A stretch of DNA of 64,000 nt from contig OZ246981.1 in NCBI GenBank assembly GCA_965232455.1, positions 1,488,001 to 1,552,000 of the forward strand, in the 5' to 3' direction. The position numbers and the translations under genes were made by a program. Below the pieces are notes generated by a model that ran no database searches, was not told where the DNA came from, and worked only from the letters and a program-made list of their open reading frames with translations. The stretch is from JBFGFX01 sp965232455 (GTDB taxonomy: Bacteria > Pseudomonadota > Gammaproteobacteria > Steroidobacterales > Woeseiaceae). Every line of letters starts with the position of its first letter. The first letter of the stretch is position 1. This document shows positions 33,169-41,356 of this stretch, piece by piece.

Positions 33169-33395
33169 TCGGCGCCGGCGAATCGCCCGTTCGCAGAACG
33201 TATCGTCGGACACCGATTCGGCCGAACCGCGGTGCCGATACGCGGCCGATTCGCAGACTTCACCCGGACAATCCCGATTTGACATAGTTTTGGACCGCGC
33301 TCGGCGCAGATTGTGAACACATTCACGGCAGTCGAAACGGCACAAACTGTAGAGTTGGGGAAACCCGGAAATGCCCGACGGAACGTCCACCGACC

Positions 33396-34133
33396 ATGTC
33401 GCCCACATTCACGGAAGACGAGTTAGTCGCCGCCGCGAGCAGCACCGCCCTGCCGCCCGACGACGACGGCCCGTTTGCGGGATACGAGAGCGAACACATC
33501 TACATCGGCGACGAGTCTCAGGACCCCGACAACAGTCCAAGGACCGTCAGCAAGCGCGTACGCATCAGGAATTTCGCACGCGGTGTCGCCAGCGAACTGA
33601 CCTTTTACGCGGAAGGTTTTGTCAACATCCGTGAAGGCACGCGCAAGAAACTCACTAAAGACCATACGCTGGAGTTACGTTTCGTCGACCCCGATCCGGC
33701 GATCGACAGACGCATCGCGTCCGGATGGTTGTGGATCGCGCTGGGCTTGACCGTACTGGCCCTGGCCAGCCACTTCCTGCTGCCGATCACAGCGCTGTCC
33801 GGTTACGCCTTTGCAATCACGACCCTGCTCGGCACGCTAGCCGCCGTCGCGTTCCTGTCGTTCATTTACAAGAGCGAGGAACGCATCCGCTTTTACACCA
33901 CCAGCGGCCGCGCCGAGGTACTCAGCCTGGTATCGTCTTTCGGCTGCGTGCGGAAGATGCGGCGCACGGCCCGGGCGATTCAGACGTCCATCAACGGCGC
34001 CGGTCGCGGGGCCTGCGACGTTCGATATCTACGGGCCGAAATGCAGGCGCACTACAGGCTCCGAGAAAACGGTGTCATTACCCCGCAGGCCTGCGCCGAC
34101 GGTACGGCACAGATACTCTCCAAATTCGGCTGA
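33396..34133 (+). CDS. Two-helix membrane protein of unknown function
   Basis: A 245-residue protein. The first 45 residues are acidic and disordered, a cytosolic region follows (about 45-105, RVRIRNFARGVASELTFY), then two adjacent membrane helices (about 108-155) and a basic cytosolic tail (about 160-245) with two short conserved-looking stretches (RFYTTSGRAEVLSLVSSFGC and QAHYRLRENGVIT). I do not recognise a family. ATG 33396 is the best start, with a GGAAC about 13 bases upstream. The gene is read on the opposite strand to the 33046 remnant, whose 5' flank it overlaps closely. Confidence 0.65.
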   Translation: MSPTFTEDELVAAASSTALPPDDDGPFAGYESEHIYIGDESQDPDNSPRTVSKRVRIRNFARGVASELTFYAEGFVNIREGTRKKLTKDHTLELRFVDPDPAIDRRIASGWLWIALGLTVLALASHFLLPITALSGYAFAITTLLGTLAAVAFLSFIYKSEERIRFYTTSGRAEVLSLVSSFGCVRKMRRTARAIQTSINGAGRGACDVRYLRAEMQAHYRLRENGVITPQACADGTAQILSKFG

Positions 34134-34160
34134 CCGCAAACCGCGTGCAGCCGGCGCGGC

Positions 34161-34394
34161 TCATGCCTCGACGACATCGAGCAGCACGTATCGCAGCAGC
34201 ACTTCGTAGCTGCTTTTCTCCATGACCATCCCCTGCGGCAATTCCAGGGTATGAATAGGTGCATCGTCGACACCCCGTATTTCCTGAAACAGTCGGCTTC
34301 CCGCCTTGTAAATCTTGTAGCGGACATCACGCTTCTGACCGAGTTTCAGCGGCACCCGGCTCTCCGTCCAATCTTGGATGACTTGAGTTGTCAT
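34161..34394 (-). CDS. Small soluble protein of unknown function
   Basis: A 77-residue protein (MTTQVIQDWTESRVPLKLGQK...) of beta character with conserved-looking aromatic and charged pattern, IHTLELPQGMVMEKSS near the centre and an Ile/Val/Leu-rich end (YEVLLRYVLLDVVEA). No signal, membrane helix or Cys. ATG 34394 is preferred; a GTG at 34406 touches its GGAG. The next 230 bases upstream, to 34636, are AT-rich and hold no gene. Confidence 0.55.
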   Translation of the reverse strand: MTTQVIQDWTESRVPLKLGQKRDVRYKIYKAGSRLFQEIRGVDDAPIHTLELPQGMVMEKSSYEVLLRYVLLDVVEA

Positions 34395-34636
34395 TGTCGT
34401 AATCACTCCGTGCTCAAGCGGCTATCGTTCAAGATGAGGCTGTCATGCAGCAATCATCGGTGTATGCCAAACACGTTTGCAAAGCCTGTGCCAAGTACGA
34501 AGAAACCCGGGGTTATCGATCTAACTATTTGTTTTATATGTCTTTTTCTTGTAACAAAACTGACATAATCCCAGGCGGGCAACGCGGCAAAAGTGCCGGT
34601 TTTTGTCAGCCGAGTCGTGTTAGTGCGACAACCGTT

Positions 34637-36427
34637 TTACATAGTCAAAGGCCACACCCAGACGATCATCGGTACGGAAACGACGACGACAATGATTTCC
34701 AACGGCAAACCCATACGCCAGTAATCGCCGAATCGATAACCGCCCGGCCCCATGATCAGGGTGTTGTTCTTGTGCCCGATCGGCGTCAGGAACGCACACG
34801 AAGCGGCCACCGCCACGCCCATGAGGAAGGGGTCCGGACTCGCGCCCAGACGCACCGCGATCTCGACGGCAATTGGGGCGGCGATGACCGCGGTCGCGGT
34901 GTTGTTCATGACGTCGGAAAGCGTCATTGTTACGACGATCAGAAGGGTCAGGACCACCAGCGGCGAGGCCCCGGCCGCGAGACTCAGTATCCCGTCGACA
35001 ATCACCGTCGTGCCTCCCGTCGACTGTAGCGCGCCACCGATCGGAATCATGCAGCCGAGCAGCACAATCACCGGCCATTCGACCGAGTCGTAAACGGAAC
35101 GAATCGGAACGATATCGAGCAACACGTATGCCGCCGCCACGATACCCAGGGCAATCGGCAGGTAGATAATGCCAACACTGGCCGCCGCGATGGCGACGGC
35201 AAACAGACCGACGGCCAGCCATGCTTTGTCGCGCTGGATCACACGCTGGCCACGATCACGCAATGGCAGGAGACTCAGGCGGACGACGACGTCTCTCAGA
35301 CGCTCGTCTGAGCCCAGCAACAACAGAACGTCACCGGCCCGAACGTCCAGCTTTCGAACGTTGTCACGAAACCGCCTGCCCTGCCGGGAGACCCCGACCA
35401 GCGACACGCCGTAGCGATAAAGCAAGCGCACGGACGACGCGGACCGCCCAACCAACGACGATCCCTCCGGAACGACGACCTCTTTCAGAGACAGGTTTTC
35501 CGCTTTTAGCGCCGCGGTTTCTGTGCCGACGTAATCGAGTCCCATGGTACCGAGCAGCTCATCGATCATCTCCGGCGTTGCCTCGACGACCAGTGTATCG
35601 CCGGCACGGATTTCCACCCGCCGGGCAAGGCCGGGCATTCGCTGTCCCCGACGAATCAGGCCGAGTATTTCCGCGCCGGTTTCGTTCGCAAGTTCGTCGA
35701 GATCGCGGACTTTCTTGCCGACCACGACCGAGTCATCGCTTACGGAAAGCTCGGCAATGTAGTCCGCGAGATCGAAAAGACCGTTTTCGTTGTTCACCTT
35801 GCGTCCGTCCCCCGGCAGCAGTCGCCAGCCGATCAGCGCGAGATAGGCCACGCCGACGGATGCGCACGCCAGGCCAACCGGCGCAAAATCGAACATCCGA
35901 AAAGAATTCCCGAACGTTTCATTGCGAAATTCCGCGATGACAATATTCGGCGGTGTGCCGATAAGCGTGATCATTCCCCCGAGGATCGAAGCGAACGAGA
36001 TCGGCATCAACGACAGCGACGGACTGCGTTTCGATTTGGCCGCCGCCTGCATGTCTACCGGCATCAATAGCGTCAGTGCAGCCACGTTGTTCATAATCGC
36101 GGACATCACCGCCGCAACCGATGACATTATGCTTATGTGCACCGCCAGTTTTCGCGACCGGTCAACGACCAGCCTGGCGATGAGTTCAATGGCGCCGGAG
36201 TTGGACAGCCCCCTGCTGACCACCAATACCAGCGCGATGATCACCGTCGCCGGGTGCCCGAAACCAGAGAACGCACCGTCGACGGGCACGAGCCCGGCAA
36301 CCAACGCAATCAGCAGCGCGACAAAAGCGACGATATCGTAACGCCAGCGCCCCCAGACCAGAAAGACGAAAACGAAAAACAAGAGGGCAAACAGTGCAAT
36401 CTGATCGGGCGTCACGGCACGGGGCAT
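34637..36427 (-). CDS. SLC13-family permease with internal RCK domains
   Basis: A 596-residue inner-membrane transporter of the ArsB/CitT (divalent anion:Na+ symporter) fold. Six or so helices (residues about 5-200) are followed by a cytosolic insert of roughly 180 residues with two TrkA-C-like domains (VGKKVRDLDELANETGAEILGLIRRG... and VGRSASSVRLLYRYGVSLVGVSRQG..., each ending in a GDVLLL/DTLVVE strand) and then another six helices. The SNxN-type motifs (MNNVAALT and MNNTATAV) are the anion/sodium sites. Possible substrates are sulfate, thiosulfate or dicarboxylates. The RCK domains suggest control by nucleotides. The nearby sulfur-oxidation genes make sulfate export plausible, as inference. 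Confidence 0.88.
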   Translation of the reverse strand: MPRAVTPDQIALFALLFFVFVFLVWGRWRYDIVAFVALLIALVAGLVPVDGAFSGFGHPATVIIALVLVVSRGLSNSGAIELIARLVVDRSRKLAVHISIMSSVAAVMSAIMNNVAALTLLMPVDMQAAAKSKRSPSLSLMPISFASILGGMITLIGTPPNIVIAEFRNETFGNSFRMFDFAPVGLACASVGVAYLALIGWRLLPGDGRKVNNENGLFDLADYIAELSVSDDSVVVGKKVRDLDELANETGAEILGLIRRGQRMPGLARRVEIRAGDTLVVEATPEMIDELLGTMGLDYVGTETAALKAENLSLKEVVVPEGSSLVGRSASSVRLLYRYGVSLVGVSRQGRRFRDNVRKLDVRAGDVLLLLGSDERLRDVVVRLSLLPLRDRGQRVIQRDKAWLAVGLFAVAIAAASVGIIYLPIALGIVAAAYVLLDIVPIRSVYDSVEWPVIVLLGCMIPIGGALQSTGGTTVIVDGILSLAAGASPLVVLTLLIVVTMTLSDVMNNTATAVIAAPIAVEIAVRLGASPDPFLMGVAVAASCAFLTPIGHKNNTLIMGPGGYRFGDYWRMGLPLEIIVVVVSVPMIVWVWPLTM

Positions 36428-36552
36428 CGGAGAACTCTTGACGCCCGTACGATACCGCTATTGCGCGACGATTGGCAGGGTGCGTGAAAGGCGCCGGCGT
36501 CCCTGCCGGTGCGGCATGGGTTACGATCCAGCTTGAGATAGCTTCTGAGGCG

Positions 36553-37512
36553 TTACAGCGCCACCGCGGTCAGATTGAGTAACGCGGGCACATCGGAAGG
36601 CTTGTAAAGCCCGATCTGGCTCATGTTGACCGGTTCGTTCGGTCGTGCGGTCAGCACGAACGTCGACTTCCCGGCGATGAACTCTTTGTACGGTGCGGTA
36701 ATCTGATCGTCAAATACGATGCCACGATCTTCACCCAGCGAGCTGAATGCATCCAGCTTGGCCGCGATTACTTCTTCCTGGCTCAGCCCCGCACGTTCAC
36801 AGAGTTCTGTCGTGCGTTCGTCCAACGACTGGTCGACGTACTCCAGGCGGGCGTCAACCAGCTTCGGGCGATAGGTTCCCATTGCCATCGCCTGCGGTGA
36901 CACGGCGCCATCGAGCGTCAACTCGAAATTCATGTCGTACATGTCCTTCACCGAGGTCCGCACGTCGACAATCATATTAGCGCCGTTCTTGCGGTAGCCC
37001 ACGTAAAGATCGGCAATCAAGTCCTTGTAGCCGAGATCCTGCAGCATAGCGGGGCTAAAACCGTATTTACCGGTGCACTCGGCGGCGACGTCGACCTCGA
37101 CGCCGCTTGCCGCCTTTTGCTGGCCAAAACTGTACAGGGTTTTCACGATGTCCGAGTCCATCGACGATTGAAAGCCGACGATCGAGAAACCCAGGGACTC
37201 GGGAATCTCGCTGGACACCATGTCGGATCCGAGGTTATTCAGGCCCATCAGGTGCCAGAAACCCGGTGTGACGAGGCTGATCTTGTCCGCGCGTATGGGA
37301 TCGCGGTAGCCGTTCACGGTGACTTCGATGTTATCGATGCTAAGTGTGCCGCCCATGGTCGAACTGATACCGGAGTATTTCACGTCCGCAAACGGACTGA
37401 CCATGACCAGCATGTTGTCGAGATCGCTGCTGACCCGGTAATGCAGATAAAACTTCGCACCGAGGTAAGAACCGCCGAAGAGCACAATTCCCCAAACGAT
37501 TAGTTTTTTCAT
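36553..37512 (-). CDS. Membrane-anchored periplasmic protein of unknown function
   Basis: A 319-residue protein with one N-terminal anchor (residues about 4-22, IVWGIVLFGGSYLGAKFYL) and a long soluble domain. The early strands (GTLSIDNIEVTVNGYRDPIRADKI) look like the repeating beta structure of AsmA/YdbH-type lipid-handling proteins, but this is a weak resemblance. Two cysteines lie far apart (AECTG and ELCERAG). No catalytic motif seen. The ATG at 37512 directly follows an in-frame TTG, which is not used. The gene is followed by the SLC13 gene on the same strand, 125 bases away. Confidence 0.65.
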   Translation of the reverse strand: MKKLIVWGIVLFGGSYLGAKFYLHYRVSSDLDNMLVMVSPFADVKYSGISSTMGGTLSIDNIEVTVNGYRDPIRADKISLVTPGFWHLMGLNNLGSDMVSSEIPESLGFSIVGFQSSMDSDIVKTLYSFGQQKAASGVEVDVAAECTGKYGFSPAMLQDLGYKDLIADLYVGYRKNGANMIVDVRTSVKDMYDMNFELTLDGAVSPQAMAMGTYRPKLVDARLEYVDQSLDERTTELCERAGLSQEEVIAAKLDAFSSLGEDRGIVFDDQITAPYKEFIAGKSTFVLTARPNEPVNMSQIGLYKPSDVPALLNLTAVAL

Positions 37513-37617
37513 CAAACGGCCTGCCTGTCGGAAAAGCTGTGAATTCAGTCACATATTGTTCCGGCTCACACGCGTTTCGGAAAGCGGCTGTGTCACAAAA
37601 ACACGCACCGCGCCGCG

Positions 37618-38346
37618 TCAGCGATCGGCAAACGGGCGATAAGGCCGTCTGAAATGTACCAGCAGGCCGCATGTCAGCACGGCCAACGACGCATACATGG
37701 ACAGGCGCCAATAGCTCGTCGCCCGCTCCACAATCTCGAACGCCTCTACGTATATCGTTTCGCAGGCGCCGTCACCCGTGTCCATTCGGGTGGTGCTCGT
37801 ACCCCGGGTTCCCGCCGGGCCTGTGTAATTGGAAAGCCATCCGCGTATGCGAATCTGATCGCCGACTCGAACGCCGCTCACCTGGTCGCGAATCCGGTCA
37901 TCCGCGGACACCAGATGATTGTTGGACAGCTGATAGATGTCGAAGGCCTCCCAGGCCGCCCGGTCCCGTGTTTTTACGTTACAGGTGAAAATGCCGTTCC
38001 AAAAATCGATTTTGTGCAATCGCTCGTTGGCGACGTTGTCGCCCCATACGACGCAGACGTCCAGCATGTTCAGATGGTCGCCTGCCCGCCGGTGCATCCG
38101 GCTCTCGCCGTCATGGTGGCGGTAAGACACGATCATGCCGAAAAGATCGTAGTCGTATTCGGGTTCGATCCGGTAGCTGATGCCGTTATAGCTGACGTCA
38201 AACGCCTGTTCCCGCGTTGCCGATTGCTTGGGGGGCACGGCGATATCCGACCGGTAGTCGACGTCGCGGGGCAACTCGTTTCGATTCCAGAACGACACGA
38301 GCAGGCCAATGGCGCTCACGGCAATCGCAACGGTGTTCGGTTTCAT
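37618..38346 (-). CDS. Two-helix envelope protein of unknown function
   Basis: A 242-residue protein with a short N-terminal hydrophobic helix (about residues 5-20), a large soluble domain of roughly 185 residues (probably periplasmic), and a C-terminal membrane helix (about 213-232, MYASLAVLTCGLLVHF). The domain is Asp- and Tyr-rich and has a beta-barrel-like end (VGDQIRIRGWLSNYTG). I do not recognise a family. ATG 38346 is the start. It is divergent from the metallopeptidase gene, 114 bases away. Confidence 0.65.
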   Translation of the reverse strand: MKPNTVAIAVSAIGLLVSFWNRNELPRDVDYRSDIAVPPKQSATREQAFDVSYNGISYRIEPEYDYDLFGMIVSYRHHDGESRMHRRAGDHLNMLDVCVVWGDNVANERLHKIDFWNGIFTCNVKTRDRAAWEAFDIYQLSNNHLVSADDRIRDQVSGVRVGDQIRIRGWLSNYTGPAGTRGTSTTRMDTGDGACETIYVEAFEIVERATSYWRLSMYASLAVLTCGLLVHFRRPYRPFADR

Positions 38347-38460
38347 CGGTTCATCCGGAATGACGCCTGGACATGGCGAGAAAGGGCTAGTCTAAACGGC
38401 GCTCGAACGCATTCTTCGTATACACCTCGCACTTTCGGGAATTGCCCCGATACACTTACA

Positions 38461-39153
38461 ATGCCGTACATGCCAATCCTGCTGTTCGTGCTTGTCTTGC
38501 TTGCGCTGGTTTTCGGTCCGGGGTTCTGGGTGCGGCGCGTACTCCGCCGGTATTCGGAGCCGGCGGACCGATATCCGGGCACCGGCGCCAATCTCGCCCG
38601 GCACCTCCTCGACCTGCACGGCTTGCAGCACGTGACCGTCGAGGAAACCGAGGACGGCGATCACTACGATCCGGATGCAAAAGCGGTTCGTCTTACCGCC
38701 GACAAGTTCGCCGGAAGATCACTGACCGCGATAACGGTCGCCGCGCACGAAGTGGGACACGCGCTGCAGGACGCACAGGGTTACGGCCCTCTCAGATTGC
38801 GCACCCACCTCGTGCGCTTCATCCAGCCGATCCAGAAGCTCGGCGCCGGCATTCTGATGGTGTCGCCGTTCATCGGCGCGCTGACCCGGGCGCCCGGCCT
38901 GGGAGTTTTGATGTTCGCCGGCGGCCTGTTGACGCTGCTCTCGTCAACCGTGGTCCATTTCGTGACCTTACCCACCGAGATCGATGCGAGCTTCGCGCGC
39001 GCGCTGCCGCTGCTGGAAAAGCACAACATCCTCAAAGAGGTCGATCGGCCGCACGCCCGCAAGCTGCTCAAGGCCGCCGCGCTGACCTACGTCTCTGCAT
39101 CGCTGATGAGCTTGCTGAACATTGCCCGCTGGTGGGCAATTCTTCGCCGCTAG
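38461..39153 (+). CDS. YugP-type membrane zinc metallopeptidase
   Basis: A 230-residue inner-membrane protease. An N-terminal helix (about residues 5-25) is followed by a segment YDPDAKAVRLTADKF and the HExxH zinc motif in VAAHEVGHALQDA (about residues 97-109), with further membrane helices (about 130-180). This layout is typical of the YugP/DUF2268-like zinc-dependent family. The Glu next to the third ligand is expected in the later TLPTEIDASFARAL stretch. ATG 38461 has no good ribosome site; a second in-frame ATG is at 38470. A long upstream in-frame extension to 37654 is on the opposite strand to a real gene and is rejected. Confidence 0.85.
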   Translation: MPYMPILLFVLVLLALVFGPGFWVRRVLRRYSEPADRYPGTGANLARHLLDLHGLQHVTVEETEDGDHYDPDAKAVRLTADKFAGRSLTAITVAAHEVGHALQDAQGYGPLRLRTHLVRFIQPIQKLGAGILMVSPFIGALTRAPGLGVLMFAGGLLTLLSSTVVHFVTLPTEIDASFARALPLLEKHNILKEVDRPHARKLLKAAALTYVSASLMSLLNIARWWAILRR

Positions 39154-39246
39154 GCTGGGCAATCCGCCCTCGATGCTTAGATTGGCGTATCCGGCGAACC
39201 GCGGATTGATCTTTAGTGGCTGATCTTGGTCGCTCGACAGGACGCG

Positions 39247-40380
39247 CTACGCCGCCTGATCGAGAATTCGACTCCCGAACAATTCCTTGAAGGTTTTCAC
39301 GTAATAACGCATTTCTTCGGGCGTCTGCATGCTGATACGCGACCAGTTGGTAAACGGCGGAAACGGGCGGCCGGACATGATCCCGCGGGACAGCAGCGCC
39401 GCATTCAATTCCTCGACCGGGATGCCCGTCTCGAAAAAGGTGAAATTGGTCTCCGATTTCACGTAACGGACGCCGAGTTCCTCGAACATCGCCTCGACGA
39501 TTGCCATCGACTCCCGGTTCTTGCGTCGCGTGAAATCCTGGAAATCCGTGTCCTGGTAACTGGCGTAGGCAGCAGCGACTCCCAGATGATTGCCGGCGCC
39601 CGTTTTCAACGCGTTCAGTTTCTCGATGTGTTCGGGGTGCGCGAACCCGAATCCGACTCGAAGCCCCGCCAGACCGTGAATCTTGGAGGCGGTTCTGGCA
39701 ACGATGACGTTCTTTCGCCCTTCCGCCACCAGGTCAATCATCGTGCCGTACTTCGGGTTGTTCACGTACTCGAAGTACGCCTCGTCGATGAAGACCATCC
39801 GGTCTTTGGACACCTCCTCGACGAAGTCGCGTAACTCGTCGTAATACATGAGGGTCGGCGTCGGATTGTTCGGATTCACGAGATAAACCATCACGGTATC
39901 CTGGCGGATCGCGCTGGCTATCGCGTCCAGGTCGCAGTGCAGGTTTTCCTTGACCGGAACGCGGATGATTTCCGAACCTGCCCGGCCCGCGTAACGGACG
40001 AGATCATGGTAGGTGGGGTCGGCGCAGACGATCGATCCCTTATCCCAACTGGCTATTAGTCCCCCGGTCTTGAGAATTTCGCCCGAGCCCGTGGCCAGCG
40101 AGACGTGATCGACCGGCACCCCGTTGAGCTGCGCCACTAGTTCGACCAGTTCCTGACGTTTGCCGCCGCCATACTTGTTGCTCAGTTTGATGGCATCGTT
40201 GATCGCCTGCAACGCGACACGCGACGGTCCGTAGGGGTTTTCGTTGGTGCCTGCGCGGATCAATCGTTCCGGCTGCACGACTCCTTGTGCGACGGCCTCA
40301 CGAACCAGCGTGGGCATAAGGCTTGCACCCAGCAGCGCACCGCCACCCAGCAAAAGCTGCCGTCTACTGACCCTTGCCAT
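39247..40380 (-). CDS. Tat-exported HisC-like aminotransferase
   Basis: A 377-residue protein with a twin-arginine signal MARVSRRQLLLGGGALLGAS followed by an Ala-x-Ala site (REAVAQG). The rest is a complete class I/II PLP aminotransferase of the histidinol-phosphate type: IRAGTNENPYGPS, ATGSGEILKTGG, VNPNNPTPTLM, FIDEAYFEYV and the PLP lysine in TASKIHGLAGLRVGF. PLP must be loaded before Tat export, which fits the system. The substrate in the periplasm is unknown. A longer reading to 40452 adds 24 residues that do not look like a signal; ATG 40380 has a GGGGGAG ribosome site. Confidence 0.88.
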   Translation of the reverse strand: MARVSRRQLLLGGGALLGASLMPTLVREAVAQGVVQPERLIRAGTNENPYGPSRVALQAINDAIKLSNKYGGGKRQELVELVAQLNGVPVDHVSLATGSGEILKTGGLIASWDKGSIVCADPTYHDLVRYAGRAGSEIIRVPVKENLHCDLDAIASAIRQDTVMVYLVNPNNPTPTLMYYDELRDFVEEVSKDRMVFIDEAYFEYVNNPKYGTMIDLVAEGRKNVIVARTASKIHGLAGLRVGFGFAHPEHIEKLNALKTGAGNHLGVAAAYASYQDTDFQDFTRRKNRESMAIVEAMFEELGVRYVKSETNFTFFETGIPVEELNAALLSRGIMSGRPFPPFTNWSRISMQTPEEMRYYVKTFKELFGSRILDQAA

Positions 40381-40405
40381 AACGTTCTCCCCCAGATTGA
40401 TTGAC
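40381..40405 (-). promoter_or_regulatory. Strong ribosome-binding leader of the exported aminotransferase
   Basis: The transcript reads ATCTGGGGGAGAACGTT before the ATG. It closely matches the leader of the TonB receptor at 8069: 18 of 21 bases from the AATC side to GGGGGAGAA. Confidence 0.5.
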
Positions 40406-40581
40406 TGCCCAAACCTTGGAGCATCGCAACTTAAACACAAATCTGGCGACATTCAACCGAGCTACGCATACCTGTCTCGCTGTGTAAGCTCGCCGCTACC
40501 GCGCCCGGAAATCGAGCGGCGAGACGCCGTAAGCATCATTCCGTATTGTGCTGCGTTGACCCGATCACGCACAGTTGGCGC

Positions 40582-40971
40582 ATGCTGAAACCTCTGCCTG
40601 TCGCGTTTGCAGCTCTCCTGGCGATACACGTTTCCGCTTGTGACCGCGGTGGCTCGCCGGTGACGGAAACCGGCGAGGACACGGCGCTGTCCAACGTCGG
40701 CGCACCGCTGGACGGCAAGGCCGAGTACGATCGGGTGTGCGGTCGATGCCATGACGAGGGTCTCGACGGAGCGCCGCGCACGGGCGATCGCTCAGCCTGG
40801 GCCGCGCGATCCGCACTTTGGGAGGCCGTTCTTTTCGAGCACGCGACCAACGGCTACCTCGAGATGCCGGCGATGGGCGGCTCCCCGGACCTGCGGGATC
40901 GCGACGTGAAGGCGGCCGCGGAATACATGCTCTCGATCACTCATCCGGAGCTGGCCCCCGACCCCCATTGA
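40582..40971 (+). CDS. Lipoprotein cytochrome c (class I, c5-like)
   Basis: A 129-residue exported cytochrome: signal MLKPLPVAFAALLAIHVSAC with the lipobox Cys20, the haem site CGRCH at 53-57, and a Met-containing loop (YLEMPAMGGSPDL) supplying the sixth ligand. The short fold with two Gly-rich turns resembles cytochrome c5. It would carry electrons at the outer face of the inner membrane. It lies between the exported aminotransferase (convergent side, 200 bases away) and fusA2; no oxidoreductase partner is next to it. ATG 40582 has a poor ribosome site. Confidence 0.85.
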   Translation: MLKPLPVAFAALLAIHVSACDRGGSPVTETGEDTALSNVGAPLDGKAEYDRVCGRCHDEGLDGAPRTGDRSAWAARSALWEAVLFEHATNGYLEMPAMGGSPDLRDRDVKAAAEYMLSITHPELAPDPH

Positions 40972-41356
40972 TGCCGTTCCCGCCCGACCTGCAGCGCCTC
41001 CAGCCCGGCGACGATCGCTGTTAGAAAACCCCGCCGAACCCGGTCTAATCCCTTGAAATAGCGGACCGTGTCACAATCTTGCGGGTCTGAGCCGAAATAT
41101 CGCCGGACAACCCCCCGTATTATGGAGTTTTTGGTGGTTTAAGGCGTTTTTGACTGCTATTATCGCGGCCCGAAAGCGCCATCCGGCCCTGATTAAAGAC
41201 CGCTTGGGCAGCGCAAGGCCGGCTGGGCACGAACAAACGTGCAGCCACCCTCGACGCGAGGCGTCGCTACGCTTGCCGTATCCGGCGAGCGGCGATACCG
41301 GGCGAACGCGGGTGACTGCTTTTTTTTGAGTAAGACGAGACAGTATTGGTGGCGAC
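40972..41356. other. Non-coding 385-base stretch before fusA2
   Basis: No credible gene. Near 41140-41165 the sequence is AT-rich (TTTAAGG, TTGACTGC, TATTAT) and is a promoter candidate for fusA2, though the spacing is not ideal. The remainder is GC-rich up to a run of eight T residues about 30 bases before the ATG. It leaves room for a long 5' leader. Confidence 0.4.

Noticed and set aside
34407..34636. AT-rich stretch that suggested a transferred or decayed gene
   Set aside because: No frame has a plausible protein or ribosome site; best read as a non-coding promoter/leader region.
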